Notes: generated by a model from the letters alone, not told the origin. Shown: positions 25,441-34,111, counted from the first letter of the stretch. The stretch: DNA of 64,000 bases from Nocardioides pinisoli (GCF_024199985.1 NZ_JANARS010000004.1:124001-188000); one strand, 5' to 3'. Made by a program: numbers and translations.

Positions 25441-26910
25441 TCACTCGAGCGGCAGGTCCGCCTGCACCCGCGTGCCCCGGCTCCCGGGGCCGATCTCCAG
25501 GACGCCACCGAGCTCCGACTCCACCAACGTGCGGACGATCGACAGCCCGAGCTGGGTCGAGGAGTCGAGGTCGAAGTCGTCGGGCAGCCCTTGGCCGTCG
25601 TCCTCGACCACGACGTGCAGCCGCCCGACGATGCGGCGGGCGGTGACGGCCACGCGGCCCGAGGTGGCGGCCGGCACGCCGGCGTAGCCGTGTTCGACGG
25701 CGTTCTGCAGCAGCTCGGTCAGCACCATCGCGAGCGGCGTGGCCGCCTCCGAGGGCAGCTTGCCGAAGGAGCCCTCCCGCACCACCCGCACGGGCACCTC
25801 GACGCCGCTGACGTCGACCACCATGGACCCGAGCCGGTCGGCGATCTCGTCGAAGTCGACGGTCTCCTCCACCGCGTGGCTGAGCGTCTCGTGCACGATC
25901 GCGATCGAGCCGACCCGGCGTACGGCCTCCTCGAGCGCCGCCTTCGCGTCCTCCGCGTCGGTGCGACGCGCCTGCAGCCGGAGCAGCGCGGCGACGGTCT
26001 GGAGGTTGTTCTTCACCCGGTGGTGGATCTCGCGGATCGTGACGTCCTTGGTCACCAGCTCGCGGTCGCGGCTGCGCAGCTCGGTGACATCACGCACCAG
26101 CAGCAGCGCGCCGCTGCGCTCCCCCTGGGGCAGCAGCGGGATGCTGCGCACGATGAGGGTGACCTCGTCGGTGCCCACCTCGGTGGCGCGGCCGTCGCGG
26201 CCACCCAGCACCGCGCTCAGCGTCTCCTCGTCGGGACGCCAGCGCGCCGGCACCAGCTCGCGGGTCAGGTCGGTGAGGACCAGGCCGGCGAGGTCGCCCT
26301 GCAGCCCGAGCCGTCGGTAGGCCGAGAGCCCGTTGGGGCTCGCGTAGACGACCCGCCCGGCGACGTCGAGCCGGACGAAGCCGTCACCGACCCGGGGCGA
26401 GTCGGCGTGGTCGCTGCGCTGCCCGCTGAGCGGGAAGTGCCCGGCCGCGATCATCTGGGTGAGGTCGGCGGCGGTCTGGAGATAGCTGAGCTCGAGCCGG
26501 CTCGGCGTGCGCACGCCGAGGAGGTTGGTGTTGCGGGCGATCGTCGCGATCACCCGGCCCGCCCGCCGCACGGGGATCACCTCCACCCGCACCGGTACGT
26601 CGTCGCGCCACTCCGGGTCGCCCTCGCGCACCAGCCGCCCGGTCGTGTAGGCCTCGTCGAGCATCCGCCGGCGCCCGGTCGGGATGAAGGTCCCGAGGAC
26701 GTCGTCGACCAGCGCGGTCGGGCCGGTCGTGGGGCGCATCTGCCCGCCCGCCCAGTAGCCCCTGCCCTCGCGGTCGGGCAGCCACAGCACGAGGTCGGCG
26801 AAGGACAGGTCGGCCAAGATCTGCCAGTCCGCCATCAGGAGCTGGAGCCAGGCGACGTCGTCCTCGACGAGGTCGGTGTGGGCTCGCACGAGCTCGTGGA
26901 GGGAGGGCAC
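25441..26910 (-). CDS. pdtaS: PdtaS-type sensor histidine kinase
   Basis: 489 residues, soluble, no transmembrane helix. An N-terminal GAF-like domain (about 1-150) is followed by a PAS domain (about 175-290; VRLDVAGRVVYASPNGLSAYRRLG). Then comes a HisKA_2/HWE kinase with the phosphoacceptor box REIHHRVKNNLQTVAALLRLQ, the N-box LTELLQNAVEHG, DDGQGLP and TQLGLSIV. PdtaS phosphorylates the RNA-binding antiterminator PdtaR, which is not in this window. Adjacency to whiB1 matches mycobacterial gene order. Confidence 0.92.
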   Translation of the reverse strand: MPSLHELVRAHTDLVEDDVAWLQLLMADWQILADLSFADLVLWLPDREGRGYWAGGQMRPTTGPTALVDDVLGTFIPTGRRRMLDEAYTTGRLVREGDPEWRDDVPVRVEVIPVRRAGRVIATIARNTNLLGVRTPSRLELSYLQTAADLTQMIAAGHFPLSGQRSDHADSPRVGDGFVRLDVAGRVVYASPNGLSAYRRLGLQGDLAGLVLTDLTRELVPARWRPDEETLSAVLGGRDGRATEVGTDEVTLIVRSIPLLPQGERSGALLLVRDVTELRSRDRELVTKDVTIREIHHRVKNNLQTVAALLRLQARRTDAEDAKAALEEAVRRVGSIAIVHETLSHAVEETVDFDEIADRLGSMVVDVSGVEVPVRVVREGSFGKLPSEAATPLAMVLTELLQNAVEHGYAGVPAATSGRVAVTARRIVGRLHVVVEDDGQGLPDDFDLDSSTQLGLSIVRTLVESELGGVLEIGPGSRGTRVQADLPLE

Positions 26911-26981
26911 CCGGCCAGCCTAGGGCCCGGCGGAGGGCGGTCCAGGGCCGGACTAGGGCCGCGTCGGAGGTCACTGGCAGG

Positions 26982-27851
26982 ATGGGGCGCATGTCGATCG
27001 GCTACTGGGACCAGGTGCAGAAGGCCGGGTTCGAGGTCCCCTCGGACCGTCCGCTCGACGACCTCACGGCCGAGCTCACCACGATGCTCGGCTCGACCGA
27101 CGCCGCGGTCCGCGACGGCACGGCGTTCCCGGCGCTCGCCACCTGGATCGAGCGTGGTGTCTACGACGACCTCCTCGCCGGCCTCGGCGACGGCATGGTC
27201 GCGGGCCTGGCCGTCGGCCTCGGCGAGACCGGCACCGACACCGTCTTCCGGCGCAGCTTCAGCTCGCTGATCCTCGCGACCTGCATGGAGCGCGACAACG
27301 AGCAGCACCTCCTGCCGGGGGCCAAGATCATGGAGTGGGGCGACCACGCCGCCACCTGGTTCCTCACCGAGCGCGACACCCGCGGGTTCGTCCCCGGCAA
27401 GGGCTGGGCGCACACGATCGCCCACGGCGCGGACACGATCGGCGCCCTCGCCGGCTCGCCGCACCTCGCCGGCCCGGAGCACGCCGTCCTGCTCGACGTC
27501 CTCGCCGAGCGGGTGCTCCAGCAGCCCGCCGACGAGCCGCTGGTGTGCGGTGAGCCCGACCGGATCGCTGCCGCCGTGATGCAGGTCCTGCGCCGCAACA
27601 CCCTCGGTCTCGACGTCCTGGAGCCGTGGGTGCACCGCCTCGGCGCCGCCGGCAACCCCTACGCCGGGAGCGGGCTGGCCGACGACGACCCCTACGCCGC
27701 CACGGCGGCACCGCAGGCCCTGCTCCGGTCGCTGTTCCTGCAGCTGTCCCTGGCGGCCGACCCACCGGCCGTACGACCCGACCTCCTCCTCGTCGTGATC
27801 GACGCGCTGCGCATGACCAACGCTCCCTACCTGCGAGTAGGCAACCGCTAA
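26982..27851 (+). CDS. DUF2785 family protein
   Basis: 289 residues. Helical repeat-like protein with the family hallmarks FPALATWIERGVYDDLLAGLGDGM, LPGAKIMEWGDHAATWFLTERDTRGFVPGKGWAHTIAHGADT and LRMTNAPYLRVGNR at the end. The His residues in GWAHTIAHGAD are conserved in DUF2785 but no activity is known to me. Two in-frame ATGs (26982, 26991) are possible; GGAGG lies at 26966. The next gene begins 9 bp after the stop, so they may be co-transcribed. Confidence 0.8.
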   Translation: MGRMSIGYWDQVQKAGFEVPSDRPLDDLTAELTTMLGSTDAAVRDGTAFPALATWIERGVYDDLLAGLGDGMVAGLAVGLGETGTDTVFRRSFSSLILATCMERDNEQHLLPGAKIMEWGDHAATWFLTERDTRGFVPGKGWAHTIAHGADTIGALAGSPHLAGPEHAVLLDVLAERVLQQPADEPLVCGEPDRIAAAVMQVLRRNTLGLDVLEPWVHRLGAAGNPYAGSGLADDDPYAATAAPQALLRSLFLQLSLAADPPAVRPDLLLVVIDALRMTNAPYLRVGNR

Positions 27852-27860
27852 CCTGCAGCG

Positions 27861-29540
27861 ATGAGCGAGAGCAGCGAGATCACCGGCCACAGCGGCGAGC
27901 TGGCCGTCCACGTCGCCCGCGCCCACGGCGTGGAGACCATGTTCACGTTGTCGGGGGCCCACGTCTTCCCGATGTACGACGGCGCCGTGAAGACGCAGCA
28001 GGAGGGGCAGGGCCCGCCGGTGCGGCTGCTCGACGTGCGTCACGAGCAGACCGCCGCGTTCGCCGCCGAGGCGACCGGCAAGCTCACCCGGGTCCCCGGG
28101 CTGGCCGTGCTCACCGCGGGTCCCGGCGTCACCAACGGCATCAGCGCGATCGCCCAGGCCCAGTTCGCCGGCTCCCCCATGGTCGTCGTCGGCGGCCGCG
28201 CCCCGCAGAACCGCTGGGGCACGGGCTCCCTGCAGGAGCTCGACCAGCCGCCGATCATCGCGCCGGTCGCCAAGGCGGCGCGGACGCTCATGACGGCCGG
28301 CGAGGTGGCGGCAGGGATGGACGAGGCGTTCACCCTGGCCCGGTCGAGCCACCGCGGCCCGGTCTTCGTCGACGTACCGATGGACGAGTTCTTCGCCCCG
28401 GCCTCCGGCACCGTGGGCTCGGGCGAGGGCATCTCCATCGAGCCCGACGGCGACGCCGTCGAGGCGATCGCCGGCCTGCTGGCCCGCGCCGAGCGACCCG
28501 TGCTGATCCTCGGCACCGACGTCTGGGCCGACCACGCCGAGGCTGCCGCGCTGCGCTTCGTCGACGACCTCGGCATCCCCACCCTCACCAACGGCATGGG
28601 CCGCGGCATCATCCCCGGCGGGCACCCCTCGCTGGTCACCAAGGCTCGGGGCGCCGCCCTCTCCGGGGCCGACCTGGTGGTCGTCGTCGGCACCCCGCTC
28701 GACTTCCGGCTGGGCTACGGCGCCTTCGGCGGTCCCGACAAGAACCCGACGGGTGAGTTCGCCCGGGTCGTGCACATCGCCGACTCCCCCGGCCAGGTCT
28801 CCGGCCACGCCGAGCTCGCCGCGTCCGTCGCGGGCGACCTCACCACCGTCCTCGACGACCTCCAGAAGGCGGTCGAGCGCGGCACCAGGCCCGACTGGCA
28901 GGCGTGGGCCGACCAGCTGCGCGACCAGGTGAGGGCCGCCGCCGCGCGCGACGCCCAGCTCCTCACGGCCGAGGCCGACCCGATCCACCCCGCCCGCATC
29001 TACGGCGAGCTGGTGCCCCGGCTCGAGGACGACTCGGTCGTGATCGGCGACGGCGGCGACTTCGTCTCCTTCGCCGGCAAGTACGTCGAGCCGCAGCGGC
29101 CCGGCGGCTGGCTCGACCCCGGGCCCTACGGCTGCCTCGGCGCCGGCCTCGGCGCGGCCATCGCCGCCCGCATCGCGCGACCCAGCGCCCAGGTCACCCT
29201 CCTGCTCGGCGACGGGGCGGCCGGCTTCTCGCTGATGGACGTCGACACGCTCGTGCGCCACGACCTGCCCGTCGTGATGGTGATGGGCAACAACTCCGCG
29301 TGGGGCCTGGAGAAGGGCCCGATGCAGATGCTCTACGGCTACGACGTCGCGGCCGACCTCGCCCAGCGCACCCCCTACGACGACGTCGTCAAGGCACTCG
29401 GCGGTGCCGGCGAGACCGTCACCGACCCCAAGCAGATCGGTCCGGCGCTCGACCGGGCCTACGCCTCGGGTGTCCCCTACCTCGTCAACGTGATCACCGA
29501 CGTCGAGGCGGCCTACCCCCGCAGCACGTTCGGCATCTGA
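27861..29540 (+). CDS. thiamine-diphosphate enzyme, acetolactate synthase-like (IlvG type)
   Basis: 559 residues with the three ThDP-enzyme domains. The N-terminal PYR domain has VRLLDVRHEQTAAFAAEA (catalytic Glu). The central domain has PVLILGTDVWADHAEAA. The C-terminal PP domain has the cofactor motif LLGDGAAGFSLMD up to VMGNN (about 454-482). It resembles the second acetolactate synthase IlvG of mycobacteria more than the anabolic IlvB, and no small regulatory subunit follows, so a role in branched-chain synthesis is uncertain. Oxalyl-CoA decarboxylase or similar is an alternative. Confidence 0.82.
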   Translation: MSESSEITGHSGELAVHVARAHGVETMFTLSGAHVFPMYDGAVKTQQEGQGPPVRLLDVRHEQTAAFAAEATGKLTRVPGLAVLTAGPGVTNGISAIAQAQFAGSPMVVVGGRAPQNRWGTGSLQELDQPPIIAPVAKAARTLMTAGEVAAGMDEAFTLARSSHRGPVFVDVPMDEFFAPASGTVGSGEGISIEPDGDAVEAIAGLLARAERPVLILGTDVWADHAEAAALRFVDDLGIPTLTNGMGRGIIPGGHPSLVTKARGAALSGADLVVVVGTPLDFRLGYGAFGGPDKNPTGEFARVVHIADSPGQVSGHAELAASVAGDLTTVLDDLQKAVERGTRPDWQAWADQLRDQVRAAAARDAQLLTAEADPIHPARIYGELVPRLEDDSVVIGDGGDFVSFAGKYVEPQRPGGWLDPGPYGCLGAGLGAAIAARIARPSAQVTLLLGDGAAGFSLMDVDTLVRHDLPVVMVMGNNSAWGLEKGPMQMLYGYDVAADLAQRTPYDDVVKALGGAGETVTDPKQIGPALDRAYASGVPYLVNVITDVEAAYPRSTFGI

Positions 29541-29550
29541 GGACCGTCCC

Positions 29551-30030
29551 GTGGAGCTGCGCCGGATCCGGGCCGAGGACTACGCGGCGGCCGGCGACGT
29601 CTGCGTGGCGGCCTACGAGCCGTTCCTCACCGGCGCCGAGGACGACTACCGCGAGCGGTTGCACGACGTCGCGACACGCGACGCCCAGGCGGAGGTGTGG
29701 GTGGCCGTCGACGGCGCGCGTGTCGTCGGCAACGTGACCTACTGCCCGCCCGGGTCACGGTGGCGCGAGATCGGTCGTGACGACGAGGGCGAGTTCCGGA
29801 TGCTGGCGGTCCACCCGGTCGCGCAGGGCACCGGCGCCGGGACCGCCCTGGCGCGGCTGTGCGAGGAGCGCGCCCGGGAGGACGGGGCCACCGGCATGGC
29901 GTTGTCGTCGCTGGCGACGATGGCGGCCGCCCACCGGGTCTACGCCCGCCTCGGGTACTCCCGCGAGCCGGGGCGGGACTGGTCGCCGCTGCCGGGCGTC
30001 GACCTGCTGGCCTTCAGCAAGACCTTCTGA
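29551..30030 (+). CDS. GNAT family N-acetyltransferase
   Basis: 159 residues from GTG 29551, 10 bp after the ThDP enzyme. GNAT motif A is FRMLAVHPVAQGTGAGTALARLCEERARED (about 87-116), with VYARLGYSREPGRDW near the C-terminus. Substrate unknown. Probably the last gene of the 26982-30030 transcript; it converges with the next gene. Confidence 0.87.
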   Translation: MELRRIRAEDYAAAGDVCVAAYEPFLTGAEDDYRERLHDVATRDAQAEVWVAVDGARVVGNVTYCPPGSRWREIGRDDEGEFRMLAVHPVAQGTGAGTALARLCEERAREDGATGMALSSLATMAAAHRVYARLGYSREPGRDWSPLPGVDLLAFSKTF

Positions 30031-30037
30031 CCCGGGC

Positions 30038-31450
30038 TCAGCACCGGCGTACGGTCGCGGGGTCCTCGGGGTCGTCGAAGCACACCGTGGCCGACGGGAG
30101 AGCCGCCATCTCCGTGCCGGAGACCATCTGCCAGAGCCAGGTTCGCCACGTGCCGCCGTCCCCCGCGACCGCCGTGACGAGGGCGCCGTTGCTCGTCAGC
30201 CACGTGCGGGTGGTGTCGTCGTCGGCCAGCTCGACCTCGCCGGTCGGGCGCAGCGCGCGGAGGACGTCGCCGTCCTGCACCAGCACCTGGGCGTACGACG
30301 GGTCGGCCGCGGAGGTGACGTAGAAGGAGGCGCCGTCGGACATCACCGACGTGGGCTGGGTGGTCGAGACCCGAGGATCCGTGACGTCCAGCGGGTGCCG
30401 CAGGGTGCGGCCGTCCTCGCCCTCGATCACCAGCGTGGCCGGGTCGCCCGCCTCGAGGCGCGCGGTGAACCGGTAGCCGACGTCGAACACGGCGCTCCCG
30501 CCCGCGCCGAACGTGTCGTCGGCCACCGGGGAGACGTACGGCAGCTCGTCCGCGGTGTCGTCACCGCACGGCTGGGTCGACTCGAGGCCGACGCGCAGGC
30601 AGCCGGCGTCGTCGGGCTGCAGCACGCCCGCGTCGTCGAGGGTCCAGGTCCACGCGTCGACGACGACCGTCTCGGGTCGCAGCAGGGTCATGTTGCCCGC
30701 CGCATAGGCGTTCACCGACCTGCTCGACCAGAGCGTGCCGTCCTCGAACCAGTAGTCGTGGATCCGCACCATCTCGTAGTGCTCCGTCCTGCTGCCCGGC
30801 ACCGGCACCTGGCCGCGCCGGAGCAGGTCGGGGTCCTGCGGCACCGCCTGGACCAACAGGCCGTCACGCAGGTCGAAGACGAGCGGGTGGCCGCCACCGG
30901 CGACGGCCGAGGCGTCGTCGAAGTAGAGCACCAGCTCCTGGTCGCCGTCCCCGTCGGCGTCGATGGGGTCGAGCGCGTTGCTGTCGAGCGTCGTCCCCAC
31001 CTCCGCGATGCCGTAGGCCTCCTCGCCGGTGCTGCTCAGCGTCGTCTCGATCCGCAGCCGGCCGTCGTACCCCTCGGTCGGCTCCCCGCGGAAGGTGACC
31101 TTCTCGTCGGTCCCGTCGCCGTCGAGGTCGAGACGCGGGGTCCGCGAGAGGGTGGTGGGCTCCCAGCCGCGGCCCACGTCGTCGGGCAGCTCGACCCGCG
31201 GCCCGTCGGGTGAGGGTGCGACGTCGTCGGAGCGGGGGTCACGGCCGAGGCCCTGCAGCACGACACCGAGGACGAGCAGCATGACCGCCGCGGTCGCGAG
31301 CACGACCCACGGCGACCGCCAGCGCGGGCGCAGCGGCACCACGGGCGCCAGCGGCGCGAGGCGCTCGGGCTGCACCAGGTCGGCGCGCGCGGACAGGGCG
31401 GCGCGCAGCCGCCGCTCGATGTCGGACTCCCGCTCGGGCGTGGTCGTCAT
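30038..31450 (-). CDS. membrane-anchored FG-GAP-like protein, putative partner of the SigE-type sigma factor
   Basis: 470 residues. The N-terminal cytoplasmic part is short (MTTTPERESDIERRLRAAL), one helix spans ~46-70 (PWVVLATAAVMLLVLGVVLQGL), and the rest is outside. Two Asp-rich, calcium-loop-like motifs, LDLDGDGTDEK and IDADGDGDQELVL, mark FG-GAP/VCBS-type repeats, followed by a beta-rich domain with cysteines (GCLRVG, QPCGDD, VCFDD, RRC). Its ATG overlaps the sigma factor stop (ATGA), the usual place of an anti-sigma factor, but there is no zinc-binding ZAS motif. Anti-sigma activity is inferred from position and topology only. Confidence 0.75.
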   Translation of the reverse strand: MTTTPERESDIERRLRAALSARADLVQPERLAPLAPVVPLRPRWRSPWVVLATAAVMLLVLGVVLQGLGRDPRSDDVAPSPDGPRVELPDDVGRGWEPTTLSRTPRLDLDGDGTDEKVTFRGEPTEGYDGRLRIETTLSSTGEEAYGIAEVGTTLDSNALDPIDADGDGDQELVLYFDDASAVAGGGHPLVFDLRDGLLVQAVPQDPDLLRRGQVPVPGSRTEHYEMVRIHDYWFEDGTLWSSRSVNAYAAGNMTLLRPETVVVDAWTWTLDDAGVLQPDDAGCLRVGLESTQPCGDDTADELPYVSPVADDTFGAGGSAVFDVGYRFTARLEAGDPATLVIEGEDGRTLRHPLDVTDPRVSTTQPTSVMSDGASFYVTSAADPSYAQVLVQDGDVLRALRPTGEVELADDDTTRTWLTSNGALVTAVAGDGGTWRTWLWQMVSGTEMAALPSATVCFDDPEDPATVRRC

Positions 31451-31992
31451 CGCTCCTCCTTCCCCGTGCTCGCAGGGGCCTGCATGGCCCGCTCCAGCGC
31501 GACGAGCGCGCGGCTGGCGGTGGACTTCACGGTCCCCTGGCTGATGTCGAGCGTCCGCGCGATCTCGGCCTCCGACAGGTTCGACCAGTAGCGCAGCACC
31601 AGCACCTCCCGCTGCCGCGGCGCCAGCCGCTGCAACGCCTCGATGACCTCCCGGTGCTCCTCCGCCAGCACCGCGGTGTCCTCGGGCGAGGGTGGGGACA
31701 GGTCGTGGGGTGGCGAGTAGGCCCGCGCCGTACGACGCCTGCGCTGCGCCGAGCGGGCGGTGTTGACCACCGAGACGCGCAGGTAGGCCAGAGCCTTCGA
31801 CGGGTCCCGGACCGCGTCCGGCCGGCGGGCGAGCGCGGCGAACGCGTCCTGGACGACGTCCTCCGCCGAGGCGAGGTCGTCGACCAGCAGCACCGCGAGC
31901 CGGACCAGCGAGAGCCGGTGGGCGGCGTAGAGCTCGGTGATGTCCACCGACGACTCGGTCTCGATCCCCACCCCTGCGGCCCCCGCGCTCAT
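31447..31992 (-). CDS. SigE-family ECF sigma factor
   Basis: 181 residues. Region 2 is LYAAHRLSLVRLAVLLVDDLASAEDVVQDAFAALARR (about 21-57), with LAYLRVSVVNTARSAQRRRR. Region 4 has LAPRQREVLVLRYWSNLSEAEIARTLDISQGTVKSTASRALVALE. This is the SigE/SACE-type ECF class common in Streptomyces and Nocardioides. Overlaps the membrane-protein gene downstream by 4 bp and is divergent from a thioesterase gene. Confidence 0.92.
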   Translation of the reverse strand: MSAGAAGVGIETESSVDITELYAAHRLSLVRLAVLLVDDLASAEDVVQDAFAALARRPDAVRDPSKALAYLRVSVVNTARSAQRRRRTARAYSPPHDLSPPSPEDTAVLAEEHREVIEALQRLAPRQREVLVLRYWSNLSEAEIARTLDISQGTVKSTASRALVALERAMQAPASTGKEER

Positions 31993-32059
31993 GTCTGGTA
32001 GACGTGTGTCCGTCCCTCAGGTTGCCCCACCGACCGCCCGAATCCCGGAAGGCCTGCCC

Positions 32060-32440
32060 ATGCCGCAGCTCGAGCCCGCCACGCTGACGTACGTCGTCAC
32101 CGACGACGACACCGCCGCAGCCGTCGGCAGCGGGTCCCTCCCGGTGCTCGGCACGCCGCGCCTGCTCGCCTGGCTGGAGGCGGCCACCTGCGCCTGCCTC
32201 GCTCCCGTGCTGGCGGACGGGGCGACCAGCGTCGGCACACGGGTGCAGGTCGAGCACCTCGCCGCGAGCCCGGTCGGCGCCGAGGTAGAGGTCAGCGCGT
32301 CCAGCGCCTACGAGGACGGGCGTCTGCACCGCTTCACGGTCAGCGCGCGCGACACCTCCAGCGGGAAGGTGCTCGCCGCCGGCGAGATCACGCGGGTGGT
32401 GGTCGACGCCGAGCGGTTCATGTCGCGGCTGACGGGCTGA
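32060..32440 (+). CDS. FlK-like hot-dog thioesterase
   Basis: 126 residues from ATG 32060. It has the fluoroacetyl-CoA thioesterase-like layout: VGSGSLPVLGTPRLLAWLEAATCACLAP (about 20-47), then TSVGTRVQVEHLAASPVGAEVEV, and a C-terminal VLAAGEITRVVVDAERF. Members hydrolyse short acyl-CoAs; the FlK triad cannot be confirmed by eye. Upstream in-frame codons to 31937 have no ribosome site. Followed by a 579-bp gene-free stretch. Confidence 0.8.
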   Translation: MPQLEPATLTYVVTDDDTAAAVGSGSLPVLGTPRLLAWLEAATCACLAPVLADGATSVGTRVQVEHLAASPVGAEVEVSASSAYEDGRLHRFTVSARDTSSGKVLAAGEITRVVVDAERFMSRLTG

Positions 32441-32588
32441 TCACCCCGGCGAGTGCACGGCGAGGGCGGCGCGACGGCACCAGCGCTCGGAGCTCGCGCG
32501 GGGCCCGGTGGCAGGTCGAGCGTGACGACCGAGCCCGCGCCCACGACCGTGTCCGACCCACCGGGCGGCCCAACCTCGAGGTCAGGAA
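32441..32588. other. gene-free stretch before the hairpin array
   Basis: 148 bp with no credible gene on either strand. A minus-strand frame reads GGSDTVVGAGSVVTLDLPPG, faintly like the end of a GreA-type domain, but has no start, no stop in place and no conservation that I can test. I see no promoter or terminator that I would defend. Confidence 0.4.
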
Positions 32589-32915
32589 GAACTGCGGCCG
32601 TACGACGAGCGCGGGCCGCGCCAGGCGTCGTACCGCCGCAGTTCTCCGAGCCGGGTCCTCGGCGGATCGCTCGGCACGTGCTCGACCAGCCGCGCAACCG
32701 TGGACGGGCGAGGAACTGCGGCCGTACGACGACCGCGGGCCGCGCCAGGCGTCGTACCGCCGCAGTTCTCCGAGCCGGGTCCTCGGCGGTCGCCGGGCAC
32801 GTGCTCGACCAGCCGCGCAACCGTGGACGGGCGAGGAACTGCGGCCGTACGACGGCCGCGGGCCGCGCCAGGTGTCGTACCGCCGCAGTTCTCCGAGCCG
32901 GGTCCTCGGCGGTCG
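32589..32915. repeat. array of three large hairpins in 123-124-bp tandem units
   Basis: Three near-identical 56-bp inverted repeats at 32589-32644, 32713-32768 and 32836-32891. Each has arms GAACTGCGG-CC-GTACGAC and GTCGTAC-CG-CCGCAGTTC around a 20-nt loop that is itself GC-palindromic (GCGGGCCGCGC). They are separated by 68- and 67-bp linkers of almost the same sequence, starting CCGAGCCGGGTCCTCGG (another small hairpin). The third linker diverges after about 32915. Base changes between copies are few. No start-stop frame explains it. Confidence 0.92.
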
Positions 32916-32966
32916 GTGGGCAACCCGCCCCGCCCGACCGCGGCGGCCGAGGACGGTCCGGACATG

Positions 32967-32993
32967 CAAAAGTCCCCGCCGCAGCGGGGACTT
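32967..32993 (-). terminator. intrinsic terminator of the bL37 gene
   Basis: On the minus strand a 10-bp stem AAGTCCCCGC / GCGGGGACTT with a 4-nt loop is followed by TTTTGC, the best U-tract of any hairpin in the window. It lies 27 bp after the bL37 stop codon. Confidence 0.85.
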
Positions 32994-33019
32994 CTACGAG
33001 TTGACGGCGCGGGTGCGCG

Positions 33020-33094
33020 TCAGGCGTTGGGGCGCTTGCCGTGGTTCGCGCCCTTCTTCTTGCGAGCGCGGCGCTTGCGTCCGGTCTTGCCCAT
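33020..33094 (-). CDS. ribosomal protein bL37 (24 residues)
   Basis: A 24-residue, Lys/Arg-rich protein: MGKTGRKRRARKKKG followed by ANHGKRPNA. AGGAGG lies at ideal distance before the ATG and an intrinsic terminator follows. The basic composition and the ANHGKRPNA ending match the small actinobacterial large-subunit protein bL37 described from mycobacterial ribosomes. It binds rRNA in the 50S subunit. Its small size means it is often missed by gene callers. The rsrA-sigR operon is transcribed toward it from 76 bp upstream, but its own strong ribosome site and terminator suggest a separate unit. Confidence 0.9.
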   Translation of the reverse strand: MGKTGRKRRARKKKGANHGKRPNA

Positions 33095-33170
33095 GGTGGT
33101 CCTCCTGGAGTCGGTGCTCGGAGCAGTGTCTCAAATCCGCCGGGAGGCGGCTAATCGGGTGGGACCGACC

Positions 33171-33455
33171 TCAGGCGTTGCCCTCGGTGATCTGGACCTT
33201 CACCTCGCGCAGCTGGAGGCGTACGCGCTCGCGGAGCGAGTCCGGAGCCGACTCCGAGCAGGAGCGGGCCACGAGCTGCTTGACGGCCTTCTGCAGGTCG
33301 TGGCGCTCGAGGCAGGGACCGCACTCGCGCAGGTGCATCTCGACGACGGCGCAGTCGGCCTGGTCGAGCTCGTTGTCGATGAAGTAGACGATCCGCTCGA
33401 TGTAGTCGACGCAGTCGTCCTTGCCCTCTGCCATGTCGTGCTCGTGGCTGCTCAC
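33171..33455 (-). CDS. rsrA: mycothiol-system zinc-binding anti-sigma factor RsrA
   Basis: 94 residues from GTG 33455, which overlaps the sigR stop (GTGA). The ZAS motif is His41-x3-Cys45-x2-Cys48 in [10 protein letters not shown], with an additional Cys15 and Cys35. RsrA holds SigR in reduced cells; oxidation of the zinc cysteines to disulfide releases it. A later ATG at 33434 is an alternative start. Confidence 0.95.
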   Translation of the reverse strand: MSSHEHDMAEGKDDCVDYIERIVYFIDNELDQADCAVVEMHLRECGPCLERHDLQKAVKQLVARSCSESAPDSLRERVRLQLREVKVQITEGNA

Positions 33456-34111
33456 GACTCGCTCCCCTCTGCCGGACCGGGCACGGTCGACGCCGGGAGG
33501 AGGTCGTTGGCCCGCACGTAGTCGGCCAGCATGTCGCGCAGCTGGCGTCGCCCGCGGTGCAGCCGCGACATCACGGTGCCGATCGGCGTGTCCATGATCT
33601 CGGCGATCTCCTTGTAGGGAAATCCCTCGACGTCGGCGAGGTAGACCGCCAGGCGGAACTCCTCGGGCAGGCGCTGCAAGGCGTCCTTGACCTCCGAGTC
33701 GGGCAGGTGCTCGAGCGCCTCCATCTCCGCTGACCGCAGACCGGTCGAGGAGTGCGACTCCGCCCGGGCGAGCTGCCAGTCCTCCACGTCCTCCGACATC
33801 GACTGCTGCGGCTGCCGCTGCTTCTTGCGGTAGGAGTTGATGTAGGTGTTGGTGAGGATCCGGTAGAGCCAGGCCTTGAGGTTGGTGCCGGGCTTGAACT
33901 GGTGGAAGGCGCTGTAGGCCTTGGCGAACGTCTCCTGCACGAGGTCCTCGGCGTCGGCGGGGTTGCGGGTCATCCGCATCGCCGCGCCGTAGAGCTGGTC
34001 GAGGTAGGGCAGTGCGTCGCGCTCGAAGCGCACGGAGCGCTCGTCGGCGGTCTCGTCCTCGACGGCGACCTCTGCAGGGGGGGACATCTCGTCCCGGAGC
34101 GATTCAGTCAT
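33452..34111 (-). CDS. sigR: ECF sigma factor SigR/SigH (thiol-oxidative stress)
   Basis: 219 residues from ATG 34111, chosen because GGGAGG precedes it and a promoter maps about 50 bp upstream; an ATG at 34150 has no ribosome site. Region 2: [33 protein letters not shown], then [23 protein letters not shown]. Region 4: [45 protein letters not shown]. It drives the disulfide-stress regulon (thioredoxin, mycothiol). Followed by rsrA with overlap. A promoter of its own consensus lies at 34168-34194, giving positive autoregulation. Confidence 0.96.
   Translation of the reverse strand: MTESLRDEMSPPAEVAVEDETADERSVRFERDALPYLDQLYGAAMRMTRNPADAEDLVQETFAKAYSAFHQFKPGTNLKAWLYRILTNTYINSYRKKQRQPQQSMSEDVEDWQLARAESHSSTGLRSAEMEALEHLPDSEVKDALQRLPEEFRLAVYLADVEGFPYKEIAEIMDTPIGTVMSRLHRGRRQLRDMLADYVRANDLLPASTVPGPAEGSES

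Noticed and set aside
32441-32588. Remnant of a GreA-type gene on the minus strand
   Set aside because: Only about 20 residues look suggestive; no start, stop or neighbouring context and no way to test by eye.
32589-32915. CRISPR array
   Set aside because: Repeats are 56 bp with strong internal dyad symmetry, and the sequences between them are nearly identical rather than unique; no cas genes nearby.
32418-32969. Minus-strand frame reading repeated RLGELRRYDAWRGPR and SYGRSS through the hairpin array
   Set aside because: The repeat at the protein level only mirrors the DNA repeat; open in several frames on both strands, no ribosome site, no known domain.
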